Source: Chromobotia macracanthus
Taxonomy: Eukaryota > Chordata > Actinopteri > Cypriniformes > Botiidae
Direction of reading: 5' to 3'
Assembly (NCBI GenBank): GCA_036877525.1
Contig: JAZGTH010000062.1
Span: 8,182,501 to 8,246,500 of the forward strand
Length of the DNA stretch: 64,000 nucleotides
How positions within the stretch are numbered: the first letter of the stretch is position 1; the number at the start of each line of letters is the position of its first letter. The notes below the pieces were generated by a model. The model was not told the DNA's origin, made no database searches, and was given only the letters and a program-made list of their open reading frames with translations. The translations under genes were made by a program, and so were the position numbers. This document shows positions 29,961 through 43,100 of this stretch, piece after piece.

Positions 29961-32900
29961 CCTCATGTCATTGGAGTATACTTGTGTCTGTCAAATTTAT
30001 GTTCAAGTTACCGGAACTGAAATCTCTGCCATCAAGATCACCGCTGAGCACGTGGCGAGAGATGAGACATGCCAGACAGAATGAATGAAAGTTATAATAA
30101 TAATAATAATAAAAATAAACAATCCATTTAACAGTCAAATATACTTCGAGACATTAACGTAGTCAGTAGAGCTTAGATCTGTGTACTGCGTGGTATAATA
30201 GGGCGTAATATAATTTTGTCACGAGGCATTAAAAAGTACTTTAAAAGCCTAATTTAAATAGACAGTCTGGTGACAGGATGTAAATACATTTATCCAGTGT
30301 GATTTCTGGGTGTGATAGACTGACACTGGCCTTCAGACTGAAAGCTAAAATGCAGTGAATTGAGACGAGCCAGAAATTTGAAAAGCCCATGAGTATTTTT
30401 AAAACAAGTCCAGACCTGACAGAGTACCACATTAGGTCCACTGTTGTATAGACATGTTGCATGGAAGTACCATGGTATTTATTTAAGTACCTAAACGAAC
30501 CATATTAATACCATGAAAAAGACCATCCTTCATTACCATAGTATTACCATCACTGCACCATAGTAACACCACAGTACATTTAGTAAGGGATGTAAAAGAC
30601 ATCCTGTACTAAAGATGACCTTTGTATTAAACCATCCAAGCAGATCCTGATACATTAAATTCTTCCTACCATACTGGGATTCAAGATGACCAAGCACCTC
30701 AGGACGCTTTAACATTTAACACTGAGAGCCACGGCTAGAGAATCAGACCAACTATAAAAACAGTTCTTCGAACACGGACATTACAATGTTTGGATGTTTT
30801 CACAGCCAGAAACTACTTTCATTTTCATTATACATCAGAATGAGCCTTTTGTCCCTTTTCTAAAGGGATAATTCACCCCAAAGTGAAGTTTTCCATCATT
30901 TACTCATCGTAATGTCATTCCAAACCTATATGATTTTATTTACAATTGCAGTTAATTACAAATGTTAACTGCATAGTTAATTACTTAATTACTTATTTGT
31001 AACTTAAAACAAGCTGTCAGGTGTTAGCAACTTGCAAACTATAAAGTCTGTCATGGTAACACTTGTTTACTGGGCAGGAAAAACACTTGCTTTGTAATTT
31101 ATGTCCGTTAAGGCTGAGGTTAAAATGTCAGATGCTAAGCAATGCAATCTTACGTAAGACACCAGATTTAAAACCATTGTTTATACTTTATCCTAACTAA
31201 CGTGCATAAATCTAAACCATTTCAGTGAATCGGTAACTGTGTTTAATTTTATAACCACGCTAGCTCAAATGGGCATAAGTAGTTTGTAAACAGATTGCAA
31301 TATGGTTCTCATTCAAATAGTTCTACGAATAGTTATGGCTGTGATAATGTGGTATTAACACGTTTATTTTAAATGCTACTGTAAACAACAGATTAACACA
31401 GAGGGTTATATGAGATTAGTGGAGGCTTAAATTGGTTGTGCCGATTCAGCATCGCAGGCCTGACCTTACCATGCCCGGGTCCTCGCCGGTTTTCTCCTCT
31501 CCTCTATCGTTTACGACTGATCCCAGCTCGACCTCCTCCTTCTGTTGCGGTTGACCACTACTCTCCAAAGTCATCGGCCGCCCTTTGCTCTCCACCTGCC
31601 GGCCACTCTCGACCCAAGTCTGTGATAAAGCGCCGCTCCGCCACTACTCACGCCGGCTGAACGTAACAAGCACTTGCTGTAGCTAGTTATGCTTGTTTCT
31701 TTAATGGTTTGTTTTACCTTATCGAAAGATCTGGGCTAAAACTTTAGATTGCAAATCTATCTTTAGTGTCGGTCTGTTTCATACCCTAATGAGCTTAAAC
31801 ACAAACCAGAGGATTAACAAGCGTTTGTGATATACCGCAGAAATTCACACACCGTCCCGACAGACAATGCGACCACCCCCTCCATCGCGCTCTTCCCTGG
31901 CAACAGTGTGCAACGCGCGCCGCATAACGACAGAAGCTCAGCGAAACCACAACCTGGGCAACCCGTGCAAATCATGACCTGTGTATAATCATGATCATAA
32001 TCTGTGTATAATTTAGTATTTGTGCATGAGTTTTATACTGCGGGGGCCAAAAATGTTAGGATAAATGTACACGTTACTGTTTTGAAAGGATGTTGGTACT
32101 TCTATTCTGTTGCATTTAACTGATCACAATGTGTAGGTACAGTTATATATAGTTACTATATAGTTTACAGATGTAAAAAACAGCACCAACATTATTTGAT
32201 AAAAGTTGTTTTTGATCAAACAGATCCCATTTTCAGCAGCAATCACTCTAATACCTTGTCCTTGAGTAATTGCGATACTAAATATAGCATGTACTATATA
32301 CGAGGTACTATCCAGTGCTAAAAATAATGTACATTACATTAAAAAGTTAAAATGTATATGGTTTGTTAGAAGACAAAGTGGCTAAAGAAACAGACATTGG
32401 GCAACAGATAACTGGATAAGAGTGTTGTGAATCTTAAGCCCACTTAGCTTTTTGGGATCAGCTAAGACTGTAAAGTGCATAAGTGTCCAGTAAGCCATTC
32501 ACATCAATGGTTTGGAAAGCACTGTATCCCGTGTATGTGGACAAACTGCTAGAATGCTATGGATCGGCAAAGCTGCACATCGAGGATTTTTTGATAGAAA
32601 CTCTTTGAAGTAGTTTAAGAGATTCAGAACACTGCATTGTGCAGTGCAGTGTTCTTGAGTGCACTCAAGTTGTGATAGTAATTTTCACATTATTATTATC
32701 CTGACTATGCATTGTGATCAGCTAAACGCCACTTTGGTAAATTACCACTTAGGCAAGTTTATGAAACTCATCTTCATTGTTCTTGATGAAGACGTTCAAG
32801 TTGTCTTTAGCATCCACATATTTGGTCTGAACTACTTTCAGCTGACCTATGGATGATGACAGGAATTCCGTTTCCTAGAAAAATCCCGTTAACATGGCAC

Positions 32901-33060
32901 TGATGCGCATGAGCAAAACACAGCAGGAAATGAGGCTGTGCAAACTGTTCAGAAAGCTCAGGATGCGTCCGTAATGATGCGACAGGGTTGCAACGATGCG
33001 AATTGTTTATGAAACACAAAGCAGCTGAGTAAACAAATCAACAGACACCGCTGATCAACC
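29961..33060. other. larp4-ephx4 divergent intergenic region
   Basis: This is about 3.1 kb between two divergently oriented genes. It includes an Angel-like half at 30866-30945 and a GC-rich patch at 31436-31670. The patch encodes a 74-aa Pro/Ser/Arg-rich ORF ending in RRSATTHAG, similar to low-complexity sequence recurrent in fish genomes, so it is probably repeat-derived. No conserved exon was recognised. Confidence 0.45.
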
Positions 33061-33073
33061 GTATCCCCGCAAT

Positions 33074-33079
33074 ATGTAA
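33074..33079 (+). promoter_or_regulatory. Start-stop uORF before ephx4
   Basis: ATGTAA, a minimal upstream ORF consisting only of start and stop, ends two bases before the ephx4 start codon at 33082 (ATGTAAAAATGTCG). Confidence 0.6.
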
Positions 33080-33081
33080 AA

Positions 33082-34040
33082 ATGTCGAGACTGCTTCATA
33101 ACCTGCTGTTGCTGACAGTCGGACTGACGTTGAAGATCAGATTTATTGGATACTGGTCACTTATATATGGATATTGCGCGCTATGCACAGGCGTAGCACT
33201 GCTTAAACTTGGTTGGAATATCATGCTACGACCGTCAACAACCTTTCAGTGGACAATTCGTGAGACACCCCCAGCGTGCCTGAATGACACGTCCTTGGGA
33301 ACCCACTGTTATGTTAGGATCAAGGTAAGGCGCGTGTTTCTTTAAAGATGGAGGTAAGATGGATGGCAATGTTAACAACCTGCATCCGTGAGGGTACTTT
33401 GCCCTACGATGATCTGGTGCTGCAGGAAATCAGTAGCTACCACTGAACATAACTGAAAATCAATTCAGTGCCATCGGGATAAACAGCGAAGTTATCAGTT
33501 TGTCACGAGCCCTCAAAATAATGGATTGGATTCCGCTAGTTATTAATTGTTCACCCAAATAGTGCTCCTAATGGAATCGTGAGACAGTTTATATAGGCTG
33601 CCCTCAAGCTGATTCTGCACGCTTTTCCTAAACATATACTGTATGAAGTGATTAAAAATGAAAACATTTAAGAAGCTCTTTATATAATTCTCAGTCCTTC
33701 TCAGAAAGACATCGTTTATCTACCTGAGTTTTAAACATAAAACTTGGTTAACACCCAAAAAGGGAAATCGCATTACATTGTCTATTACATATAGCCTTGA
33801 AATCTGAGGATATTATTATGTCATTTTATGCAGACTGTCATTTAACAGGTATGACTTCCAATTAAACGGACAGTTTTGCTTTTATCATATTCTCCATTTA
33901 CTGTGAAGAAATAGGTTGTGTTTCTGCTCTCTGTATGGTTGTAGGAGTCTGGACTCAGATTACACTATGTTGCTGCTGGGGAAAGAGGAAAGCCACTTAT
34001 GCTGTTTCTGCATGGATTCCCCGAATTTTGGTGAGATTTT

Positions 34041-34079
<39 letters not shown>

Positions 34080-34142
34080 GGGAAACACTTCTGTACTGGG
34101 ATACTGCAAGACACAGTTCAGGAATTCATTATGCACATGGAG

Positions 34143-34197
<55 letters not shown>

Positions 34198-37100
34198 TAC
34201 ACATATATATATATATATATATAGATGTTTATTCTGTTCATGTGAAAGCATACATTGGAGTCTCTTTATTTGCTAAAGTACTTGTACATGTAGGGATAAA
34301 ACAGATCTAGATTTTTATGAAATGTGCTGTGTTGTATATTATATTGTTGTTATGAAATGTAATATGTACTTTAATTATACTGTCTAGGGACCAGTGACGT
34401 CGTTTTAGTGAGCTGCCAAACTGTATAACTGAGATCAGGATGGGACTGTGCCTAATTAATGTGGCATGGCTCCTTTCTGCATCACTGGCCAATCTACTGC
34501 TCCAGAATCAGTGATGAACCCTTGAACTAGTAGACAAGACCTAGAGCAGACCTTTCTTCTACCTTCTCTTCCACTTAGGTTTAGTGTATTTAGAAAGTGC
34601 AAATCAAAGATTTTCCTTATTGTTGAACAATAGGACTGCGTGTATGTGTGAGTGCTAATTTAAAGCTTATCTGTATTCTAACATAGTGGGTTTAGAGCCT
34701 GCACTGTATCTGACCTATCAGAATCATAGCGAGGCTTCTACCTTCTGTTTTCCACAGCTTTCTTCCTCCACTTTTATCTCTTGCAGTTTTCTTTCTCCAT
34801 TTCAGTCAAGCCTGTTCAGTTCAAGTACTAACTATAAGTGTCATGTCCATTCAGAATGAGATGGCACATGATTTCTCACAATTTGTACCAAAGTGGATTT
34901 TGAATGCAAATTCCAAGTAAAAAAAATTTTTTTTATTAATTTGCCAGATTATTACAGGTAATTCATAAGTTGGTTAGTCTAATCAAGTTCATACTCTCAA
35001 TGAAATGTTCTGTCATAATTGTGTTACCCTAATTCGTTTTTATTATGAAACTAATTATGATTGCAGCCACAAGTGGCAATTATCAGGATTTAAGCAGGTT
35101 TGGAAAAACGGGGAACAAGTAAGTGATGAGATGGTAATTTTCTAGCGTAAGGCTGTAATTCAGTCATTACAAATTTATCCAAGTGAATTCAAATTACCTA
35201 ACTTATTATCTTATATTAAGACCCTGTCAATGTATCATGGTTCCATAAATTAATTTCTATGAATTAAAACACTGATGGCAGATTTGTACTTAAAATGTTT
35301 TGTTGTCCAATTACTAAATTGCTGGTCGCCCTGTTTTAATCAAGAATGGCTGAAACTCTGCATGTTTGGGCAGAATGTTCTGTTTTCACATAGGAAAATT
35401 TTGTGTACACAAGATTTTAGTCATGATGGCAAACACCCGACAAATATAAAAATCAAATCTGCTAAAAAAATCAACCTATCAACAATATTTTGATAACTTT
35501 TTGTCATGAGGATCTGGGGGCAATGCATGCTAAGTTTCATGTAAATTGTGGACACTGTGGCAAAACAATATTACTAAACATAAAAATTAGATATACACTA
35601 CTTTATGCTTAAAGCAAGGATTCCGAAGAAGCAAAGTTTGATGTTCTCACACGTAATTGCAGCATTATTAGCAAAAATATAAACTTGTTTATTGTATTAC
35701 CACAGTGTGGCCAATTTTCACAAAATTTGGAACAGTACTCAGTTTTAGACTGTCTATAAATATGTCCATTTTCATAATAGTAGGCCATTCAGAGTTGATG
35801 TCATTAATTGCTGAAATTTGATTGGCTGTTTTATTATGTATCTGAGTGAAATTAACAAATGTGTTAGGACATTCACTGAAGAAGATGTATACATTTTAAA
35901 CTTCATAACGCATATGCTTTTGACATTATAAAGATTTTCTGTGTAGCACCCCCATGGGAAAAATAGGACAAAAATTGCCATGCATTCACAGATGTCCTCA
36001 TATCTACATGTACCAAGTTTCGTTAATCTTGGACTTTTGCATTTAGAAGATATTGTCCAATTAGTGAAAATGGGCCACACCCACAGATTTCTTTGGCTCA
36101 TATCTGCTAAACGGCTGGACCGACCAAAATTATTTTGACAATGAGGGTCTCTAGATAAAGCATGACAAGTTTCGAGCAAATTGGACAAACTACCTAGGAG
36201 GAGTTTGAAAAAGTACATTTTTCAGAAAATTCAAAATGGCGGAAATATTTTATAGAGAGAAACAAATTACATATTTTAGGACAAACATTCAGGTTTCAGG
36301 GGGAAAAGAATTTAAATTCTATCCCATACAGTTGCAGAGATATTGGCCAAAATGTAAATTAGTCAAATGTCTAAAGTAAAATAAGTCAAAAGTCTAAATG
36401 ATCTAAAATTCTGTGTTTTATTAAAGTTTTAATTATGTACTTCTAAGTAATAAATACCTTGGTAGAGAGCTATGTATGACACTAGTGAACATTACATAAA
36501 CTGCAATGGATATTTTCAAATGCTGCTGACTGAAGACCTGCTTTTTATTTAAACTTCACTAATCTGTGAAATTGTTTTTAAATGCCTAGCCTAATAATAC
36601 TACACAAAACACAAAAGCATACTACAGCAGACATGTTTGGAGGGGTACAATAACTTCAATAATTGCTGTAGTGCCACCTATTGCCCGATCAACACAAAAT
36701 TTCACATGCTTCTTAAGAAACACTACTTGCATAAGATCACTGAGTTTCGTGGTCTTTTGATTTTTCTTTTATCGAATATGAACTTGGTACACTTTGCCAT
36801 GCCAATTTTCTAAATGACCCAATTATAGCATTCCAAATTCTAAAGTTCAAAATTGTTTTTATAATTATTGACCTAGAGAGTCCAGAGTATTGTAATGTAC
36901 TGGATTTAGTACAATTTTAGTGTAATTTAGGATTTAGAACTAGTTTGCAAAAGTAGTTTTTTTTAAAATATTTTCAAATATGTAAAGAGTGGTTCAATTG
37001 ACAGCAGTGGTTTTCAAGGCAAAGTTGTTCAAAATTTGGAGATCTTCAATTACACTGGCCACAAGAGCATAAGGCCACCAAAGGCCAAAGATGACAGATT

Positions 37101-40100
37101 TCTGTCAAGTGGTCAAGGGGAGCAGTCTCAGCATCTGTCTCTTCCTCCTCTATGACAAGTTAATTCGGTAGTTCGTCAAGTTAATTTATTGAGTAAAGCC
37201 AAGCTCACAATATACAATTTTTAATAGTCCTTTGCAGTTGTTGCTTGTTACACTATACGAACATGATCCCCATGTCACACTGTAGGATCTCAGTTTTTAT
37301 AATGTCAGACTGTACAACAGTCAAGACGCGACAAAAGCATTAGTACACAAGAAGATTTTTCTGGAGTTATAAATCATTAATCCATGACTCGCGTTCTCTC
37401 GCTAAAATGGTAGCTAGCATTAGCGCTGTCATGGTAGAGCTGCAACGACACAATACAAGCACTCCTTTTCCCTCCATAGCTCAATAAGTCTTTATTGTTG
37501 TAGTGTCCACCTTTTTCACTGAGGTGGTTTGAAGTAATTCAACTCGCTACTTGCGCAACAACTTGAGAAGTCACAGGAAAGTGTCTGAAACCTTCTGACA
37601 CTGCCAGAATTTAATCGGAGGAAAAAACTGATCGCAATGGCCATTAACTGGCTGTTGGTGAACATGCCAAACCAGCGATCAAAGACAACAGATTTTAGCC
37701 TAGGATTAAAGGAATCTTTTAGGATTTCCAAAATTAGTCTCAGACAACCAAATCTCACAGTGTCAGCCAGACTTAAGCCGAACACCTCCTGTGTCTTTGC
37801 GCCCTCAATGTCGAAATAAGGGCATAGGTATATAAGATGATGCCCCAGGTGGAGAAGACTCTCACAGACTTTCTCTTCCTTGGTAGCTCATCATCCCTCA
37901 AAAAGCCGACACACCCCACCAAGCTGGCAGGGAAAGTTTATTAGGCAGCAGGTCAGGCCAGTACTGCCCTGCACACCATGGTGGTTCTGTAGGCATTTTG
38001 CTAAATGATTTGAGCACTGGTGGGGAGATTAATGACGAAGCATTTTTAGAGTTGCTCTGTGCCTCAGACCTCTTCCTTCGTGTAACCAAGCAAACAGCCT
38101 GTGCCATCGGCCATTCTATGGCCATTATAATTGCCACAGAGAGGCATCTGTGGTTTAACCTCATGGGCATAAAGGACAGGGACAAGGTGTTCCTCCTTGA
38201 TGCCCCTGTGTCACCCTCTGGCCTATTTGGCAACTCTGTTAACGCAGTCATCAGTTGGTTCAGGGAGTCTAAAAGGCATGCTGAGATCTTTGACATATTC
38301 TTCATCACCATGCTCAAGGGTCGGAGCTGTCAACCACCCAGCCCTAACCAGGTCTGACACCTTTCAGGAGAGAGGTCCAGAAACAGAGTTGTGCCCCCCT
38401 CGTAGAGAAGCCCGCCATACCATTTGCCCAAGAAAAAGCCGGACATGAGGTCTGTGATTGTAGCCTAAAATAAGTCCAGAGGCTGGTGCGCCCAGGACTT
38501 CCGCAAACGCATATTTTGATGACAGCACTGCCAAAGGTTATTTAAGCTGAATTCTCGCGTGTGTGAAAGTTCTCACTAGCGATAAAATGCAGCATCTCGT
38601 TCCCATTTTTTCAAGGAACAGGGTTACAGTCAAGTAACCGAGATGTATCTTAAAAAAAAATAATAATAATTTCGGTCAAGTTTTAGCTTGCTTAGGTTAC
38701 ACAGTGAGCCAGGACTGATTCCCTCCACTAAGGCCTGGTGCACTGGAATGTGGCTTTAAGTCTGGCTTGCATCACATCCCCATTTTATTTCCCCTTTTCT
38801 TCCCTACATTGTCCTGCTATAAAATTTAATTAAAAAAGACACCAGTCCCACAAATGAGGACAGTGTTTAAACCTAAATGAAACTACAAATGTAACTATAA
38901 ATGTATTTAAATGTAATTAGCAGATGTATTTATTTGTAACCCTCGGAAATTTTAATGAACATGTTTGAAATTTCGCTTATGTTTTCCCAGGTTTTCCTGG
39001 CGTCACCAGCTGAGGGAATTTAAGAGCGAATTTCGTGTTGTTGCAGTGGATATGCGAGGCTACGGGGAGTCGGACCTGCCCTCCTCCACTGAAAGCTACA
39101 GACTGGACTACCTTGTGACTGACATCAAGGACATTGTGGAGTATCTTGGTGAGAACAGACTGCTTTCCTTATCTCAGTTTTATTTCCATTCTACATTCAG
39201 GCCTGTCTAGAGGTTTTGATAAGGTTGTGTAGTGGTAAATGCTAATGTAGCAGTCTTCCTAATAGTCTGCATTCTGAAGGTGACCCATTCACAGATGTCT
39301 GTGATGCGGCTTTTTAAATATTGTCAGTTATGCTGCTTAGAATGAGATCTAATGGTCTGTGTTTGAATTTTACATACAGAGTGTGGGTAAACCTTGTATA
39401 TAATGTCAAAGTTACGTTCATCTGTTGGCTTGTGCAAACCCATGTGTCTGCATATAAGCGGCTTGTGGCATATTGACAGGCATTCAATGACACATGGATT
39501 ATTATTAGGATTAATGATGATGTTTTGCTCCAGGGTCTTAGCTCCTTGACATTGGAATGATGTCATTCATCCTGGTACATTAACTTAATATTTGTTACAA
39601 GAGTTAAACACAAATCACTGCATTATGATTTCTTAGTACACAGGTGGCCTAACAAAAAAATGTGTAAAATGTCTGTGTTTTATACATTTTTAATCATTAT
39701 TTTGTTATATATTGTTGAATTAAAAGGAAAATTGGGATTAAAGAGGAGTTAACAAGAAACGAGAGATTTCAACCAGCATAACCCATGTTTCCATGTTTTT
39801 ATTCCATGTTTCTGGTAAAAAAAATCACTACCTACTACCTTATATTAAATTCAAATGTCAATTCATATTTGAGAGTACATTAGTATTGTTAATCCGTATC
39901 AAGATGTGTGAGTGGTCATATAGTACAGTTTTGTAAAACTACCAATAAGTAACTTCTATCTTGCTGCAACTGTATCACCTCCCATCAGTAGTTTCTGTTA
40001 CAAGTCTCAATATTAATAGACTGATGGTCCTGTTTTGCCTCACTGACACTGCACTTTAAACATGAACATGTTTGCATACATGTACTTACTCATGCAATGC

Positions 40101-43100
40101 ACACATGTACCTACACATACAAAACATATGGTCTTGGCACACCAGCTTATTCAAACTCACTGTTCATCATCAAAAGCAAGCCCCCATGCACATGTACTCA
40201 CATACAGTGCATACACATGACAACAAGCACAAACATGTTAGGTTTCTCTCTGATCCTCTTTTCAGGATACAACAGATGCTTTCTTGTGGGGCATGACTGG
40301 GGTGGAATCATCGCCTGGCTCTGTGCAATTCATTATCCTGAAATGGTCTCAAAACTTATAGTGCTGAACAGCCCTCACCCCTGTGTATTCACTGGTAGGT
40401 GCTCTGTACATCTGACAACTACATTTTCTGTTCTGTTAACCAAAGCAGACCTATTACTATTAATACACTCACCAGTTGCATTTCCATCCTCTGATAACGA
40501 AATCTATCTAAAACGTGTTTTAGATTTTAGGTTTTAGATAATCTCTTTCTTCATTAAACAAAGCAAAACAGTTCACGCAAAAAAGGTCACTTCATTTATA
40601 TTATCAATGTACTCCTATTCAACCATATTACTCTTCTAAATGACCTGTGGTACAGATGTTTCCTGGTCCAAAAAAATCCACCTTTTGTCCATGACTCCAA
40701 TAACCCCACAATAAAATTCTGGTTTCAAAAACATTTAAAATCAGTTCTTACCCAGTCCGATATCCCAGCAGACCAGTTTTCTAGTCACTCATTTTGTATA
40801 GGTGCAGAAACCACAGCCACTCAAATAAGTCTCTCTCAACATCAGATTCAGTCACTAAGTCACTGGTCATTAAATTCAGCCACTTTTATATCAAAAAAGC
40901 TCACCTAGCCTTAATCAGTTAATTAACTAATTCCTGTCACCTGCGCTCGCCCCGTCATCAAAATCATCCCCCTAGGTTTGTCACGCCAATTACACAGTTC
41001 TCATTTGTCCAAAAAATTATATATACACTCACATCACAATTTCTTTTACTTGTAATTGCAGGCTCTCCCTTTTGTGGGCAGAGCTTCTTCCTACTTTTTT
41101 GAAACTCCAGCAGAGCCCTTCCCACTTGAACAGCAGTGAGAGCCTTCTTTTCTTAGGCACCGTTGTAAGCTCACGATCGCGTTGGTGTGCTGGACCACCT
41201 TATGGAACACCTTCCTCATCTTCGCCACTCCACTGCTGGTCGAGCCCCCCCTATCCAAATGCTGTGGGCATCCCTCCTTTGATTGCATACACAGGCCTAC
41301 CCATCCTATGCCATGAGCATCTCAGCCATAGCTTCTGTCGGATGCTGCGAGGGCCCCCCGGTGAAATGAAGAAACCCAATTACACATTTCTGTTTCTCAT
41401 GCTAGTTGTGAGAGTGCTCCCATTCGATTGCTGGCTGGGTTTACCTGTCGGATGCCATAAGCATCTCAGCTAAATCTCCCGTTGGAAGCTACGAGCACCC
41501 TTCTGGTCATGTAGTAAGGATGAGCAGTGTCCATTAGTATATATACTATACAATAGTTATATCGCCTCACTATTGGCTGGTATCTACCACAGTTAAGGAT
41601 GGGGAACTGCTTTGGGTTCAGGCCAAACTCCATTTTAATTCGATTTCAATCATTTAAAAAATAAAATGATTACGATGATTAAGATGTAGTGTTACCAAGA
41701 TGAAATGTTTTACTTGTTTAATCCCAGTGACCAATTATTAACCACTTTATTGGCATTTTATCATCATGATTGCAAAATAAGGAAAATGGATTAGTTATCC
41801 TGGCTGAATCCACACAATAGTGGATTATAAAGTTTACTTTGCTTTGTCTTCTGCTGATCTGCATGTGTTACTTATTTTTATCTTCTCTCTTCTTCTCTCT
41901 TCTGTTTAGATTACGCCCTTCGTCACCCCAGTCAGATGCTCAAGTCAAGTTACTACTTTTTCTTCCAGTTGCCATATTTCCCAGAGCTTATGCTCTCCAT
42001 CAATGACTTTAAGGTTAGCTTGATTAAATATGTATTTGTTGCCTTACGTGTTATGTGTTCACATATAATCAGTTTTTTGTATAAATTGAGAAATACCGTA
42101 CTAGTAGTACTACAAATATAGCGCGTAGCAACCTCTAAAGCTTTACTTGTCTCACTGGAATATTTGATTCTAAACAGTCCATCACAGCATTGAGCGGTCA
42201 TATATTTTTGAGTCAATGGCAGCATCATCCATCTGTCGCTAACACTAACAGCTCAGTCATGAAGAGTCATGAATTAGCTCTGGTCTGAACAACAGCTGGC
42301 ACCATCTTGTGTTTGAGATTGCATGATTATTTTATGTGCATTATGCAGTTTAATGGGTAACCCGCAGTATGTAGAACTATTAAAATACTACTTAAATAAT
42401 TTATCTTTGTTTTGCATAACATCTCTAAAAATGTTTGTTTTTCTTTTCAGTTACTTCTTCAGTGTGACCAGATTAATTTATGTTACTTTATTCAGATACA
42501 GCTGATCTTTCATTTATGTTTTCCCATTGCTTTCTAATGTAAATTTGCAGGCACTGAAAAGTCTGTTCACCAGTTGCAGCACAGGCCTCAGTTGTAAAGG
42601 TTGCTGGCTCACCACAGAAGACCTTGAAGCCTACCTGTATGCCTTCTCCCAGCCAGGGGTTCTTACTGGGGCCCTTAACTACTTCAGAAATGTCTTCAGG
42701 TATTTTAAAAAATCCATCATTATTGATTTTTGCCTGTAGTCTCTGACAGCCAAAAAATAATTGGCTGAAGATAAAATACTGTTATCCTGGAAAGTATGTT
42801 AATTTATTGTATATGTACTCAATATTTGGTAGGGGCTCCTTTCGGTTTAATTACTGCCTCAGTTTGGTGTGGCATGGAGGTGATCAGTCTGTGGCACTGC
42901 TGAGGTGGTGTGGAAGCCCAGGTTTCTTTGACAATGGCCTTTAGACCATTTTTTTTGGTCTCTTGTTTCTCTTTTTCCTCTTGACAACACCCCATAGATT
43001 TTCTATGGGGTTCAGGTCTGGTGAGTTTGCTGGTCAGACCAACACCATGGTCATTTAACCAACTTTTGGTGCTTTGGCAGTGGGGGCAGGTGCCAAATCC

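Noticed and set aside
31436..31660. 74-aa Pro/Arg-rich ORF as a gene
   Set aside because: Composition and the RRSATTHAG ending look like recurrent fish repeat sequence; no conserved partner exons.
35772..36218. 148-aa minus-strand ORF
   Set aside because: It lies entirely within the dispersed repeat, and its text shows no known domain.
37516..37819. Overlapping ORFs of 89 and 60 aa
   Set aside because: They sit in the degenerate retroelement block before the DIRS gag relic; no independent evidence for a gene.
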